NCBI GenBank assembly: GCA_022559845.1
Contig: JAHNEJ010000124.1
Coordinates: 1 to 64,000 of the forward strand
Source: Amorphophallus konjac
Lineage: Eukaryota; Streptophyta; Magnoliopsida; Alismatales; Araceae
Direction: 5' to 3'
Length of the DNA: 64,000 bases
A program made the position numbers and the translations under genes. Numbering within the stretch: position 1 is the stretch's first letter; each line of letters opens with the position of its first letter. The notes beneath the pieces were generated by a model. It was not told where the DNA came from and did not search any database. It saw only the letters and a list, made by a program, of their open reading frames with translations. This document shows, one piece after another, positions 1 to 11,003 of this stretch.

Positions 1-111
1 AAGCCCACTGGGAGGGAAGCTCCCGAAAGTGAGGGGCACCGCCAGATAGCCGCCTCGCACATGATTCTTCACAACCTCGGGGCTGCAGAGAACAGCCATT
101 GTCGGCTCCAT
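1..111 (-). CDS. Partial gag, N-terminus of element A
   Basis: An ATG at 111-109 opens 37 codons to the window edge. The peptide contains GYLAVPLTFGSFPP, nearly identical to GYLAVPTTFGNFPP at the same place in the gag of element B (ATG at 27985), so these are two families with a homologous Gag N-terminus. The role would be the structural capsid polyprotein. A pyrimidine tract followed by AG at 130-129 lies 17 bases upstream of the ATG, as in B, and could be a splice acceptor. Too little is present to judge whether the frame is intact downstream. Confidence 0.6.
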   Translation of the reverse strand, partial: MEPTMAVLCSPEVVKNHVRGGYLAVPLTFGSFPPSGL

Positions 112-215
112 GATGCCTTTCTCTTTTTCTGCATTTAAGAAAGTAACATAATTAGTATTACAAGAAGGGGGCCGCGGGGCCCCTAATTTCGGCAAAGAGA
201 TGAAGGGTGGATCGG

Positions 216-232
216 TCCCACCGGGCGTGCCA
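216..232 (-). other. Primer binding site of element A
   Basis: On the minus strand TGGCACGCCCGGTGGGA begins 3 nt inside the LTR. The same 17 bases stand at the same position in element B (28115-28099). Starting with TGG and adjoining the LTR fits a tRNA 3'-end complement; I do not assign the tRNA. Confidence 0.7.
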
Positions 233-599
233 GACTCGGGCTTGACCCGAAAGGGCGGCATGGTTGTCCCTTTTGCCCCGGGTCACGGGGAGAGATGGGG
301 GCTGCAGCGTGGGCTCTGGCGTCTTTTTATCTGGGGTTTTCTTAGTTATATGTTCTGGAATTTCTGATTTAATGTTTATTAGTTCTCTATGCGTTTGTTT
401 CGGGTGACTTCTCTCCTTTTATTCATGAGTACTCCCATTGTTATTATTTGTTTATCATTTATATTTATATAATTGTTTATTAGCCCACCCCGCCTCTTTT
501 ATTATGATTAACATTATACATTTGGAGTCCTTTTAATTAGCGTAATTTTCAATGATTTATTTGCCATTTGTTAGGGCCATTATTATGTTGCATATGCAT

Positions 600-1020
600 A
601 TATGTGTAGCGTACCGGCGAAGGGGAACAGGGCATACCGCTGGAGGCCAGGGAGCGTGCCGGCGAAGGGAAACAGGGCGTACCGCTGAGGGCAGGAGGGT
701 GTACCGCTGGAGGCCAAAAGAGCGTGCCGCTGGGGCTCAAGGGGGTGTACCGCTGAGGGCTAAAAGAGCGTGCCGCTGGGGCTCAAAGGGGGTGTACCGC
801 TGAGGGCTAAAAGAGCGTGCCGCTGGGGCTCAAAGAGGGTGTACCGCTGAGGGCTAAAGGAGCGTACCGCTGGGCAATTGAGGGTGTACCGCTGGGAGCT
901 TATTGAGGTGTACCGCTGGGAGCTTATTGAAGTGTACCGCTGAAGGGAGGTGGTTAGAGTGTGTCGCTGAAGGCTGCAACGGTGAAGGCCAGAAAAGGCG
1001 TACCGGCGAAGGGGTGAAGT
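600..1020. repeat. Minisatellite in LTR A, block 1
   Basis: Degenerate tandem copies of about 20-28 bp around the core GTGCCGCTGAGGGC or GTACCGCTGGGGCTC, for example near 660-860. The same core recurs at 1560-1800 and 2620-3125, so the LTR has three separate blocks of one minisatellite family. Confidence 0.8.
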
Positions 1021-1559
1021 AATGGGAATATGCCAAAAAAAAAGGGGGGGGGTTGGATGAGCAGGCCATTGGGGAAACGATTAGAATGCACCGCTGGAGG
1101 GCCAATCGGGGCACGGTGATGGAGGTCCAGTCAATCTTCAATTTCTTTTTATCTTAAGGCTTTTCTTTTCTTCTTATTTGATTTGTACATAGTTTTATAT
1201 AAACTTCTTCCCCTGCTTTGTTCTGTTCGGTCTCCCCGGCACCAGTCGGAAGTTCGAGTCGCCGGGCGGTTGATCAGTTCGGTTCAGTTTTCGTTGTGAT
1301 GCCGGCAGTGGTTTGATTGGTTGGAAGGTTTTATTAATTATTCTGCTCGTTTGTTGCCTCCTTTTGCCTCTTTTTAATTGTTTATTAATATCTCACAAAA
1401 AAATTCGGCAGCATCTCCCCTTAACCCGGGGCGTAAGGGAGATAAAGGGAGCGCGCCCACATGGAGTGGCGGAACCCGACAACTGGAGGTGGGCCCCCGG
1501 GGGAGCAACACCTTTATAGAACCTCGAAAAACGTGAAGGAAGGGGCTCGGAGGCGAGGC

Positions 1560-1800
1560 CAAGGAGTGGGCTGCTGAGAGGCTGAAGGGTGTGCCGCTAA
1601 AGGCCATAAGGTGAGTGTACCGGCCAAGGGCCAATTGGAGTGTGCCGGCCAAGGGGTGTGCCGGCTAGGGGTAACAGAGTGTGGGTGTGCCGCTGAGGGC
1701 CGAAAGGAGTGTGCCGCTGGGGGCAAATAGGGGTGTACCGCTGAGGGCTATTGGGTGTGCCGCTGAGGGCCAAGGCAAGTGTGCCGGTCGGGGGCCAAAG
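1560..1800. repeat. Minisatellite in LTR A, block 2
   Basis: Seven to nine degenerate copies of GTGCCGCTGAGGGCC and GTGTGCCGGCCAAGGG, same family as the block at 600-1020. Confidence 0.75.
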
Positions 1801-2422
1801 TGATGCATTGCCGGAGGATTAAAAGGGCCGAGTGTGTGTGGGCTTGCAGATTGTTCAAGAAAAGGAGGAAGGGTTACTGGAAGTGAATGGAGGACTCACA
1901 AGGCCAGGCTTTAAAGGGGAGGCATCACATTGATGTGGTGGCTCAAAAGAAACCGGAGGAACGGAGGAAACGGTTAACACAATACATGCACTATGAAGGC
2001 AGGATCAAACCAACAGAAGTAGCAAAAAAAAGGGGGGGGCCAAGGAGGGTGATTGTTTCCATTCGTGGGATGCCAAGGACGGTATCCCTACATGCATATT
2101 ACAAGAGAAAATGCCCGAATGAGGCCATGGACAAAAGGAAAAGACTCCAAGACGGAGAACGAGAGGAGGAATGAAATACAAGACGGAAGAAAACATTGGG
2201 GCCTAAGACATAGGCTACCATTCCCAACCCTCTCCCCCAATACAACAAGCTCTCTCTCTCTTACTCTTGTTTCTTCCTGGTGGCCGTCGGACGGAGCTCA
2301 GGCCGGGAGGGTCGCTTCTTCTCTTCTCTCTTTTCCTCTTTCTCCTGTGTGTGTGTCTTCTACTGTCGGAGCCTCTTCTCTGTGTGTCCCCCTCCTCCTC
2401 TGTTCGGAACGAAGGGGAGGGG

Positions 2423-2430
2423 TTTTTATA
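2423..2430 (-). promoter_or_regulatory. TATA box of LTR A
   Basis: Minus-strand TATAAAAACCCC. It has the same relation to the upstream minisatellite as the TATA box of LTR B (43450-43457). Transcription would run leftwards into the gag of A. Confidence 0.55.
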
Positions 2431-2619
2431 CACCGGACGGCGGGAGTCTTCGTGCAGGGGCGTCGAAGCGGGAAGTGGCCCGTGATCATGAGGTTTGACC
2501 TGCCCGTCCTGGCTGTCAGTGGACTAGGCCACGTGGCCCAACGATCGGCTGCCACCTCAGACGGCTCCACTGCGCGCCAAGGATGTGTAGGGCATGGGCC
2601 TCACGTCGCCCGTTGAAAG

Positions 2620-3125
2620 AGCTTCACCGCTGTGCCGTTGAAGGGCTGAACAAGCGTGCCGCTGTGGTGCCAAAAGAGCGTACCGCTGGAGCCCCGGATG
2701 GGCGTGCCGCTGAACGGCCTGAAGGGCGTGCCGCTGAAGACCCCAAAGGGCCGTGCCGCTGAAGCCTGCTGAGGGCGTGCCGCTGAAGCTGCTGAGGGCA
2801 TGCCGCTGAGGCCTGCTGAGGGCGTGCCGCTGAAGCCTGCTGAGGCCCCAAGGGGTGTGCCGGTGAAGACCCCCCCCATGGGGGGGTGTGCCAGTGAAGA
2901 CCCCCCCCATGGGGGGTGTGCCGTTGAAGACCCCCCCATGGGGGTGTGCCGGTGAAGACCCCCCCATGGGGGTGTGCCGGTGAACCCCCTTGGGGGTGTG
3001 CCGGTGAACCCCCATAGGGGTGTGCCGGCGAGGGCCGCGGCAGGGTGTGCCGCTGAAGGGAGCGTGCCGCTGGAGGGTTCTGCCAGGGTGTGCCGCTGAG
3101 GCCTCAACTGGGCTTGCCGCTGAAC
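2620..3125. repeat. Minisatellite in U3 of LTR A, with C-run/G-run palindromes
   Basis: About 18 copies of a 22-30 bp unit with core GTGCCGCTGAAG or GTGCCGGTGAAG. Between 2845 and 3020 the units hold palindromes such as C8-AT-G7, C8-AT-G6, C7-AT-G5 (twice) and C5-TT-G5, in which the lengths of the C and G arms fall together. Confidence 0.8.
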
Positions 3126-3303
3126 GGCTAAATGGGCGATTTTGAGCCCATTGTGAGCATGAGTCGTGGCCCATTTGATTCTCTTCGAGGCCCATGGGCC
3201 GTGGGGCCTCTTGTGCTTGATTTCTCCGGGGTTTCTTCACTCGGGGCCGTTGTTGATGCTGGGCCGAGCGTGGCATCTGGATGTGCAATTTTCGGTGTCC
3301 ACA

Positions 3304-4556
3304 GAGTCATACTATGAAACTTTGGAAAAGAGTAATTGAAAAACGCCTCCGATGTATGACTATTGTATCGAAAAATCAGTTTGGTTTTATGCCAAATAGA
3401 TCTACTACAGAAGCTATTTTCTTACTACGGCAGCTAATGGAGAAGTATAGAGAGATGAGAAAAGATTTGTATATAGTTTTTCTTGATTTAGAGAAGGCGT
3501 ACGATCGAGTACCGAGAGAATTGATTTGGTGGACATTAAGAAAGAAAGAAATCTCTCAAGGATATGTTGATTTGATTAAGGATATGCACGACGGCGCTAT
3601 TACTAGTGTTCAAACTATTGCTGGGGAGACTGGTGAATTTTCCGTTTCTATAGGTTTGCATCAAGGTTCTGCACTAAGTCCGTATCTCTTTGCCTTAGTT
3701 ATGGATGAAGTAACTAAACAATTGCATGAGGATATCCCTTGGTGTGTGCTTTTTGCATATGATATTGTTTTAATTGATGAGAGTATTGATGCTCTAAATG
3801 CTAAGTTAGAGCGTTGGAGACTTGCCTTGGAGTCTAAAGGTTTTAAAATTAGTAGGAGTAAGTCAGAGTTTATGCACTGTAATTTTAGTAATGGGAGAGT
3901 GGTTCAGGAAGACATGGTTCTAATTGATGGACATAACATTCAGAAGAGTAGTAGCTTTCGATACTTAGGGTCTATCATACAAGAGAATGGGGAGATTTAT
4001 GATGACGTTACACATAGGATTAAGGCAGGCTGGTTAAGATGGAGAAGTGCATCAGGTGTCCTTTGTGATCGTCGTATGCCTGTGAAACTCAAAGGGAGGC
4101 TTTATAGAACTGCTGTGAGACCTGCTTTGTTATATGGTACCGAGTGTTGGGCAGTACAAAAGGAACACATCCACAAAATGTGTGTAGCAGAGATGAGAAT
4201 GTTGAGATGGATGTGTGTTAAGACTAAGAAAGATAAGATTAGGAATGAGCGTATTCGTAAGGACTTAGGGATAGCTCCAATTGATAGTAAAATGAGAGAA
4301 AATAGACTCAGGTGGTTTGGACATGTGTGTCGTCGCCCTAACTCAGCGCCGGTTAAAAGATGTGACCAAATCTTAGTGGATGCTAGTAAAAGAGCTCGGG
4401 GAAGGCCTAAAATGAGATGGTGCGATGTTATTAGGAAGGACATTAGTTTCTTGGGTTTAAATACGAATATTGCACTTGATAGAAATCTTTGGCGGAACAG
4501 GATTCATGTAGCCGACCCCAATTAATTGAGATAAGGCTCTGATGATGATGATGAGG
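3304..4556 (+). mobile_element. Element L: RTE-type LINE, 5'-truncated
   Basis: The 3' half of a non-LTR retrotransposon: end of the reverse transcriptase, C-terminal domain, stop at 4525, a short 3' tail (GACCCCAATTAATTGAGATA and so on) and a terminal trinucleotide run of GAT repeats (4541-4556), as in plant RTE elements. The left end is cut by the LTR of A at 3303. On the right it runs directly into integrase coding sequence of element O, so the LINE had inserted into O. Confidence 0.85.
3305..4525 (+). pseudogene. LINE reverse transcriptase (C-terminal part)
   Basis: About 407 codons without a stop. Visible motifs are NQFGFMPNRSTTEAIF, FLDLEKAYDRVPRE (first catalytic Asp region) and GLHQGSALSPYLF. 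The place of the FADD box reads LFAYDIVLI, so one of the two catalytic aspartates is Tyr (GAT to TAT) and this copy should be catalytically dead. The C-terminus (RRPNSAPVKRCDQ, ARGRPKMRWCDVIRKDI, W..RI..ADPN) is the usual RTE end. The endonuclease and first part of the RT are missing because A inserted here. Confidence 0.85.
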
Positions 4557-5093
4557 ATTAAAATCATAAAAAAGACCTGTGAGTCAAACAAGTTCTCGGA
4601 TTGGCCAGAAAAGCTGATTGAGGCTTTATGGGCCTATCGCACTTCAATCCGTACTCCCACTGGGCAAACTTCGTTCTCCCTTACTTATGGGATGGAGGCA
4701 GTAGTTCCGTATGAAATCTTGGTTCCTTCTCTCAGGGTACAGTTGGACAAAGAGCTTCCCCTCGACGAACGTCGTGATTCACTCCTTGCCCAATTGGAAC
4801 TCTTAGATGAGAAACGGCTGGCCGCTGCCAAGCATGCACGTGTATATCAGAACAGACTCACACGTTTTTATCAAAAGAAGGTCATTGAAAGGAAATTTCA
4901 AGTCGGTGAAATGGTAGTGAAAAGAATGTTTGTAAAACCTGGTGGGCCGCGTTCTAAACTCCAACCCAATTGGGAAGGACCATACGTAGTTCAGGCTGTG
5001 CATCCTGGCAACGCCTACAGGCTAGTCAATGCTGAGGGGATCGAGTTATCCCACTCTTGGAATGTGCTTTATCTGAAGAAGTACTACCCTTAG
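4557..5093 (+). pseudogene. Integrase C-terminal part of element O
   Basis: 178 in-frame codons ending in TAG. The peptide reads W..LIEALWAYRTSIRTPTG, then SLTYGMEAVVPYEI, then the basic GPY-type module with FQVGEMVVKRM, NWEGPYVVQAVHPG and ..YLKKYYP at the end. This is the end of the catalytic core and the C-terminal domain of a Ty3/gypsy integrase; the closest pattern I know is Ogre/Tat pol. The zinc finger and the D,D residues would be upstream of the LINE insertion at 4556/4557. No stop codon lies within the preserved part. Confidence 0.85.
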
Positions 5094-6984
5094 ATAGGTG
5101 TACATAGTGTCAAAAAATGATGAAACGAAAAACAACAAAAAAATAGAAAACAATGAAAATAACAAAAAAATGTATATATACAACAACAAAAGAAAAAAAT
5201 AGGAAAAATGAAAATAAAAAAATAGAAAATTTAAAATGCTAATGCCTGGAGACCACCATGCAATCAAGTTATCGCATCTCACCTTCATGTTAGGATAGGG
5301 CCCACTAAAACTTGGTAGGTCTCAGGTCTTGGTTTGCCAGAACCGTGGAGATCTCTGTCCGGCTAGTTCGGCTTATGCCCTCCTCAAAAGAAGGCAACAT
5401 GCATGTACACATGTGTTCTATAGAAGATCGATAGCATCGCTCATGGTGAGGTCTCACCCAGAAGGTCTCCAGAAGGCTTAAATCTTTATTCTCTCTCTCT
5501 TCGACCGAATGAGACAGCCGGCGCCCTTAAAACGCTGAGCATGGGAAACACGAACATAACCCCTAGGGTGAGAGTAGGGCCCACTTCCTCGAGCATGGGT
5601 CAGAGCACGAGAAGAGGGTAGTGTCCCCACAGGCATCCAAGAGGGATTCCATAATGTCAAAATACTATGTCCCTCGTAAAAATCTGTCAAGAAAAAAATT
5701 AGAAAAGAAGAACAAAATCAAAGTCAAGTGAAAAGCCTGGTCGTAACCGTGCCTGATCCCAAAAATGAAACCCCTTTGACTGAAAGTCAAATTCTATACA
5801 AAAGGGGTCATGAGATGTAAATGCTCGAGATTTGGTCTGAAGTTTCCCGAAAGGGGAAGTTAAGTGCGCCCCTACTGGCTCGTCGGGTTAACGGTTTTGC
5901 CGGTCCTCTCAGGAGGTTTACCCCCAATATTCTTCCTTCCTCCCCTGAAGATGAAGGCTCAATGGAGTTCCCGACGGGTGAAACTTGCCAAAGCTTGTAA
6001 CCTCATTTCAATACGAACATATGGCTGCCCATTTTTGAAAAGTAAAAGACGTTGTCGTGAAGGAGTCTCCGTGTTTCTGGCCGGTTAAGACCCTTATCTA
6101 CCATCTAGATGTCTTCTTAGCCTAACCTCGGGCTTAGACCAATGCAAGCGCGTCACCTACGGGTGCGACGGTGTCTGATTCCGGGTCAGCGTCGCGCAGT
6201 TGGTCGTTTGGGTTTCAGGGTGTTCCATTACATATCATCTAGAGTTGTGAGGAAATAGACCCGGGTCGGGCAAATCATTTACCTCGAACACTTTTTGGGT
6301 GAATCCCTGCGGTCGGAAGCAACTCGGAGCCTAAGCATGGCATGACGGTATTGTCATCAGGATAAGTCTTAGCCGGCGGGATTATCATTCGAGGAGTCTA
6401 GAAGCCCAAATCAACCTAGATGTGCACTTAGGATGCCTGGGAGGTTAGTAAGAAACCCTTGTTCTCATGCAGGTTAGATGTTATAGTGGTCATCATGCAT
6501 TAGCAAAAATAAACAAACCAAAAATAAATAAAAAAAATGACAAATCCAAAAATCCAAAAAAAGCATAAAAATGTATATGCACAAAAAAAAATGGAAATGT
6601 AAAAGGACAAAAAAAATAAACAAACAACAAAATACAAAAAAAAATGAATACACCTACAAAGATAAAAATCACATCTTTGCATGATCGCATTTGTATGCAG
6701 CATTCATTTTAAATTCTCGTTTGCATCCGTGTGCTTGTCTGTCGCATTCATCATCATCTTTTATAATTGCCTTTGTTAATAAGGGCTTGCCCCTTGACTC
6801 GTTATCAAGGATAATTCAAAACCACATCTGCTTATTGAGCAAGGGGCAAGTCAGAGCAGAAATACTAACTTGTTTGCTTAGATGTGTGCAGGGATTCGAG
6901 AGACCAGAAAGAAGCAGAGAACCAAGCACAAAACATTTTATTCCACTCTCAACCGAAAAAACAAACAACAAAAGAGAGCTTACA
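5094..6984. other. Non-coding 3' region of O between integrase and PMD1
   Basis: Contains A-rich stretches (5110-5240, 6500-6660), no frame with recognisable domains and no tandem array. It would be part of the long untranslated 3' region of O and the downstream flank of the antisense PMD1 gene. Confidence 0.6.
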
Positions 6985-9568
6985 TTAGGTTCCACCCTCC
7001 TTCTCCACATTACTCGTCCCGCCACTCTCCGGGCCAGACGCTCTTGAGGGTGCTACCCAACCATGAAAAGCGGTACTTCTACCGCTCTGTGCTCCTCTTC
7101 CCGTCTCCACACCCCGGCGTTGATCTGCGGGGGCAGCAAAGAAGTTACTTACACGAAAGCCGTGCTCTCGTGCTCTTCGGTAGCGTTCCTCACCATCCTT
7201 CAGCCACTGCTCAGCGAGGCCGAGACTAGTCCTCAATTCAAATAGTTGGGCCTCCATGGCTCTTTTCTCCTCTTTCTCAGCCAATCTCTTGGCCTTTTCT
7301 CATTCCCCGCCCCTTTCTCTCTCGGCACGTTCTCTCTCGCTGTCTTCCCTCTCCAGCTGAAGGGTGATCCTCAGCTCCACAGCATCCCTAGAAGAGTCCT
7401 CGCCTGGACGACGCTGCAGTTCCTCTTCTAGCTCGGCTATTCTAGCTTCCTTCTGCGCGGCATGCGCAAGTGCCTCCTGTGTTTCTTTCTCCTGCCATAC
7501 ATATCATCTCAGGCATATGGCAAGGTTTGAACAAGGGATATTAAACGGTGAAACCCTCACCTGTGCAGAAAGCATCCCTTCTGCCTCCGCAGCCCGTTGT
7601 GTGGCATGAGCAAGCTGCTCGTGGAGTAGATCTAACTCTGAAGAAGGAATCCATAGACTGGAAGAAACGTCGTCTGCCCCCATCGTCGATGAAACTGCAT
7701 CGAGCTGGGCACGCTGCGACAGATAAGAGGTGACATTTAAGTGGTTAGGGCCATGAATTTTAAATCATACCAGGAGCGTGTACATACACACTTACTGATT
7801 AACCCAGAGCCGCTCGGGTGTCATTCAACTCTTGCTTCGTGTCCGCCAAACGAGCTCGTAAGTTCGTTATTATGGTGTCACGGGCATCCTACAGTTATGG
7901 CTCTTGAGTTCACAAAAAATCAAAAAAAATGGAAATTGTAAAAGGCAAAAAAAATGGTGTTTTTACTTTACCTCCACAAGCCCCCCAAGCTGGAGCCTCT
8001 CCGCATACATTGCCCTGTAGAGCCGTAGGTAATCTTCACTGTCTTACGCTTGTGATTCCACGAGCATGCCACCCCGTTGCCAGTCTTCATACTGTTCGGG
8101 GAAGCGCACCCTCCAATCAACGCAGGTTACCGGCCCACGTGTCTTCTTCCTGACGCTGGGTGATTTGGTCATATCCACCCATTCCTGGGCAAGCCCTAGG
8201 GTCCTCATGGCTAATCGTAGCCTTAGTGGCTCAATTTCATTCAAACAATGGAGCCATAGGTCCCGTCCGAACTGGGCACGGCTTCCAATTACCCATGGCT
8301 GGTCGACATCGACCATGTTCGAGTAAGGCCTCCAGTTCACCTATGTTGGGTTGTACATATCTTCTTAGTTACTCAAAAATACAAAAAAATGGTAAAAAAT
8401 GAACAAAACAAAAAAATAGAAAAAAATATCCTACCATCGTTGCAGGGAATTCTTGTAGCTCCCGTCTCAATACCATCAGTTGGTAGGATAGTGGTGTTGT
8501 GCTCATAATGGGCTGCCACCGCCTGGCCAACGGGATCGTCACTGGCCGCCAGTGTCGAGCTCTACCCATTGGAATATAATAGTAGCTCCATAGCTACACC
8601 ATCATGTGTCATTGGCATCAACAAAAATCATAAATAATAATAATAATAATAATCTTTTACCTAGATGAAGGGCGTAAACCCATTTATTGTCACCTCTCGG
8701 CCTGTCCTTTGCGACAGACCTGTGAATAGATGCGCTAGTATGGCAGCTCCCAAGACGTACTGTCCTACCCTCTCCAAGTCCACGAGCAGCTCCAGGAAGC
8801 GGCAGTGTATGTTGTCTCCCTTGGAGCCCAGCAGCAACTTGCCCAACAGGAAGAGGAGGAACCTCCTCAGGTCCATATTGGTCCTCTCCCAGTTGCTGGC
8901 ATCCACGCAGTATACAGCACGGGCACCTCTTTCTGCCCTTTCCATGAATTCCTCCAGGGACTCGTCATCCCGTGGACGAATGTCAGTAAGCCCTAACGCC
9001 TCCATGATCGATGCCTTGGCTACTGACCTGTTCTTCCGACCTGGGCACCTTCTCTGTAGTCCGCGTAGGTGACGCCAGTCACCGCTTCCCCATCTACCTT
9101 CAGGCCCGTGATGCGGACCATGTCTTCCAGGATGGGCACCATGTGCCCCCAGGGCATCAGGAATGCCCGACTCACTGGGTCCCATCTTTCACGCAGTGCT
9201 TGGATCAGGGAAAGGTCGAGCTTAATTGGCTCGATTCGGAGGAAGGCCCCGAACCCCATCACGTCTAGCCTGGCCTTCTGGAAGTCCGGGAGACCTTGAT
9301 ATGCCGCCACTACCAGCTCCCACGAGATGTGCGATCGCATCATGCTCTGTACATACACAAGAAGTGAGAAAGGGGAGCCTTGTTAAGCAAGAAAGGAGAA
9401 GAAAGGATGAAGAAAGGAACTAAGGGATCTACGTACAAGCTGTGATCGGGTCCTCTCACTCAGTTGTCCTTCGACTTCTGAGAGTCTTCTGGAACTGCTA
9501 CCAGATCTGCTCCTCTTCGAAGAGTAGGAAGACTCACCTTCTGCTATGAAGTTAGATTCACTCTCCAT
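6985..9568 (-). pseudogene. PMD1: antisense plant-mobile-domain protein with coiled-coil tail, seven exons
   Basis: Minus-strand gene split by GT-AG introns. Proposed exons: 9568-9437, 9346-8661, 8593-8435, 8340-7972, 7888-7804, 7713-7561 and 7491-6985; most junctions keep the frame. Exon 1 is Ser/Arg-rich and ends in VEGQLSERTRSQL. Exons 2-4 give the PMD fold: SHISWELVVAAYQGLPDFQ, WDPVSRAFLMPWGHM, ITGLKVDGEAV, FLLFLLGKLLLGSKGD, AAILAHLFTGLSQRTGRE, LWSYYYIPMGRARHWRP. Exons 5-7 are a long coiled coil rich in Glu, Arg and Ala. Damage: a frameshift near 9030-9085, a TAG at 8663-8661 just before an intron, TAA at 8046-8044, TGA near 7300 and a 1-nt mismatch at the exon 5/6 junction. PMD genes travel in plant transposons; function is unknown. 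Confidence 0.75.
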
Positions 9569-9671
9569 CCTGATAAATGAGCAACACTCACTACCTCCCC
9601 TCCTTACAAACTTACACTCCTCAAATCTGCTCTCACGACTTTGGTACTTCCAAGTCGAGTGAAAGGGGAGG

Positions 9672-9680
9672 TATTTATAG
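9672..9680 (-). promoter_or_regulatory. TATA box of PMD1
   Basis: Minus-strand CCTATAAATACC, about 105 bases upstream of the PMD1 ATG at 9568. PMD2 has a similar element (CTATAAGTA) at 12432-12424, so both antisense genes appear to have their own promoter. Confidence 0.55.
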
Positions 9681-9770
9681 GATTGGAAAGGAGGTGATAT
9701 GGATCTATCACCATCACCCCTAGCAACAGCCTTTACGGCAATGCACTCTCCTTTTACTCTCGCGCCCACT

Positions 9771-10189
9771 CTACCATGTGGAGTGATCGATTCGGGGGCG
9801 TGATTTGTTGACCCGTCCTCCCTATTCGGTCCGAAGATTCCCCGTGTTCATTGTCCCGTTGCTACTATCTCTAACATAAAGGAGGAAGTAGGGGACATTT
9901 ATGCGGGAAAACAAGATCAGCGACCGACATTGTTGAAATTGGTGGTAGATCCTTTGAAATCATGACCTCGGTACCCTCGCGTGCCACTTTGCCGTGTGAA
10001 GTAAATGGAGCAAAGCCGTGATTTGTCGACCCGCCACCCTCATGTGGTCTAAAATTCCCCGTGTCCCTTGTCCTATTGCGACTACTTTTAGCGCGAACAA
10101 GAAAATTGAGACATTCACGTGGGAAAAGAGGATTAGGCATCGATATTGTTGAAATCAGTGGCAGATTCTCTTTGAAAATCATGGCTATC
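9771..10189. repeat. Two-copy tandem duplication, about 218 bp
   Basis: Copy 1 starts near 9771, copy 2 near 9989. Shared landmarks are GTGATTTGTTGACCCG (9800) and GTGATTTGTCGACCCG (10018), and ATTGTTGAAAT followed by a GTGG(T/C)AGAT box. The copies are clearly diverged. They lie upstream of PMD1 on its strand. Confidence 0.75.
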
Positions 10190-10333
10190 GTGAGTCACTG
10201 CCCCTTGTTTTAAGAAGACATCTCGTCGAGCATGTCTCGTGGGAACCCACGTGGTAGAGAAGAGCCGTAGAACAGAAGGAACACATCTAGGGCAAGCAAG
10301 CTGCCCTTAAACCAACCCATTCCACTCACATAT

Positions 10334-10343
10334 CTATATAAGG
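10334..10343 (+). promoter_or_regulatory. Plus-strand TATA-like box in O
   Basis: CTATATAAGG, directly after the 218-bp duplication and before a pyrimidine-rich stretch (10390-10440). No coding region with recognisable domains follows on the plus strand, so its use is uncertain. Confidence 0.3.
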
Positions 10344-11003
10344 GTTTGTGCCCGTCATGAGGAGAGAGTGGGTGTGCAAGCCACTCACTAACCCTCATCA
10401 CTCTTCTGGTCACTTCTCTTCTCTCTTCTCTCCGAAGGCAAGAAGTCCCTCAGAGGCCTTCTATAGTTCCGTGACGCAACAATCGCTTTGCCGTGCCACA
10501 CGTTCCCACCGGCTCTTTGGCGGTGCCCTTCGTCATCTTCCTGCTTCTCTCGCGACCCCGATGGTCGCGAAGCTCTCGAAGTCAAGGCCACTGGTCGAGC
10601 CGCCCTTTGCTTCCCGAAAATACTGCATCAGCTCCAGGAGCCCACCACCGTGAGCGACTCTGAGGGGTTGACGTGCCCGATCACTGCTTCTCCCTAACTT
10701 TCATCGCCAGGGCCTTCATTGCCCTCCTCTTGCCCAAACCTCGATGCCGCTCTATCCCCATCTCTCTTTCCACTCTTCCCCCTTACATCTCTCCTTGACA
10801 CTCGGAGAGAAACTTTCAGCTCTTGGACGCCTCAGGGCAACCCCTCGTGCTGAAGTTATTCTGGTCCTCCGGCTCCCGACAGATGACAGGTAGCCGTCGT
10901 CCGGCGTCCGCCATTCTAAGCCGCCTATGCCAAAAGGAAAAGGGGAGATTCAAGGAGCATGCAATGGCATTAAGGCTTGGCATTTATTCTAAAATGAGAT
11001 ACA
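10344..11003. other. Spacer between PMD1 and PMD2
   Basis: Short plus-strand frames (for example 10348-10653) show no domain or homolog that I recognise. Nothing else seen. Confidence 0.4.

Larger units (their letters stand above)
1..3303 (-). mobile_element. Element A: Tat/Ogre-like LTR retrotransposon, only 5' LTR and gag start in window
   Basis: Read on the minus strand: an LTR (3303 down to 236), a primer binding site (232-216), a short leader and the first codons of gag running off the left edge. The LTR outer end reads TGTGGACACCG, matching the TGTnGACAC start of elements B and O in this window, which is typical of the Tat/Ogre lineage. The LTR outer end at 3303 abuts LINE coding sequence without a gap, so A inserted into the LINE. 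The rest of A and the matching target duplication lie outside the window. The lineage assignment is inference because no pol is visible. Confidence 0.75.
236..3303 (-). repeat. LTR of element A (about 3.07 kb)
   Basis: The outer boundary is the CA at 3302-3303 where LINE sequence begins; the last bases on the plus strand (TTTTCGGTGTCCACA) match the end of the B LTR (TTTTCAGTGTCAACA at 43928). The inner boundary next to the primer site is placed by analogy with B and has TC where TG is expected, so it may be off by a few bases. In element orientation U3 holds a 500-bp minisatellite, a TATA box lies at 2430-2423, and two further minisatellites lie downstream. Long open frames across it (for example 2557-3288 minus) are products of the repeats. 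Confidence 0.7.

Noticed and set aside
2557..3288. 243-codon frame rich in QRHTP and GG
   Set aside because: Minisatellite translation within the LTR of A.
6985..9568. PMD1 as a host gene
   Set aside because: It lies between the integrase and 3' LTR of O, has a sister gene in the same place, and is decayed; a host origin cannot be excluded but an element-borne gene fits better.
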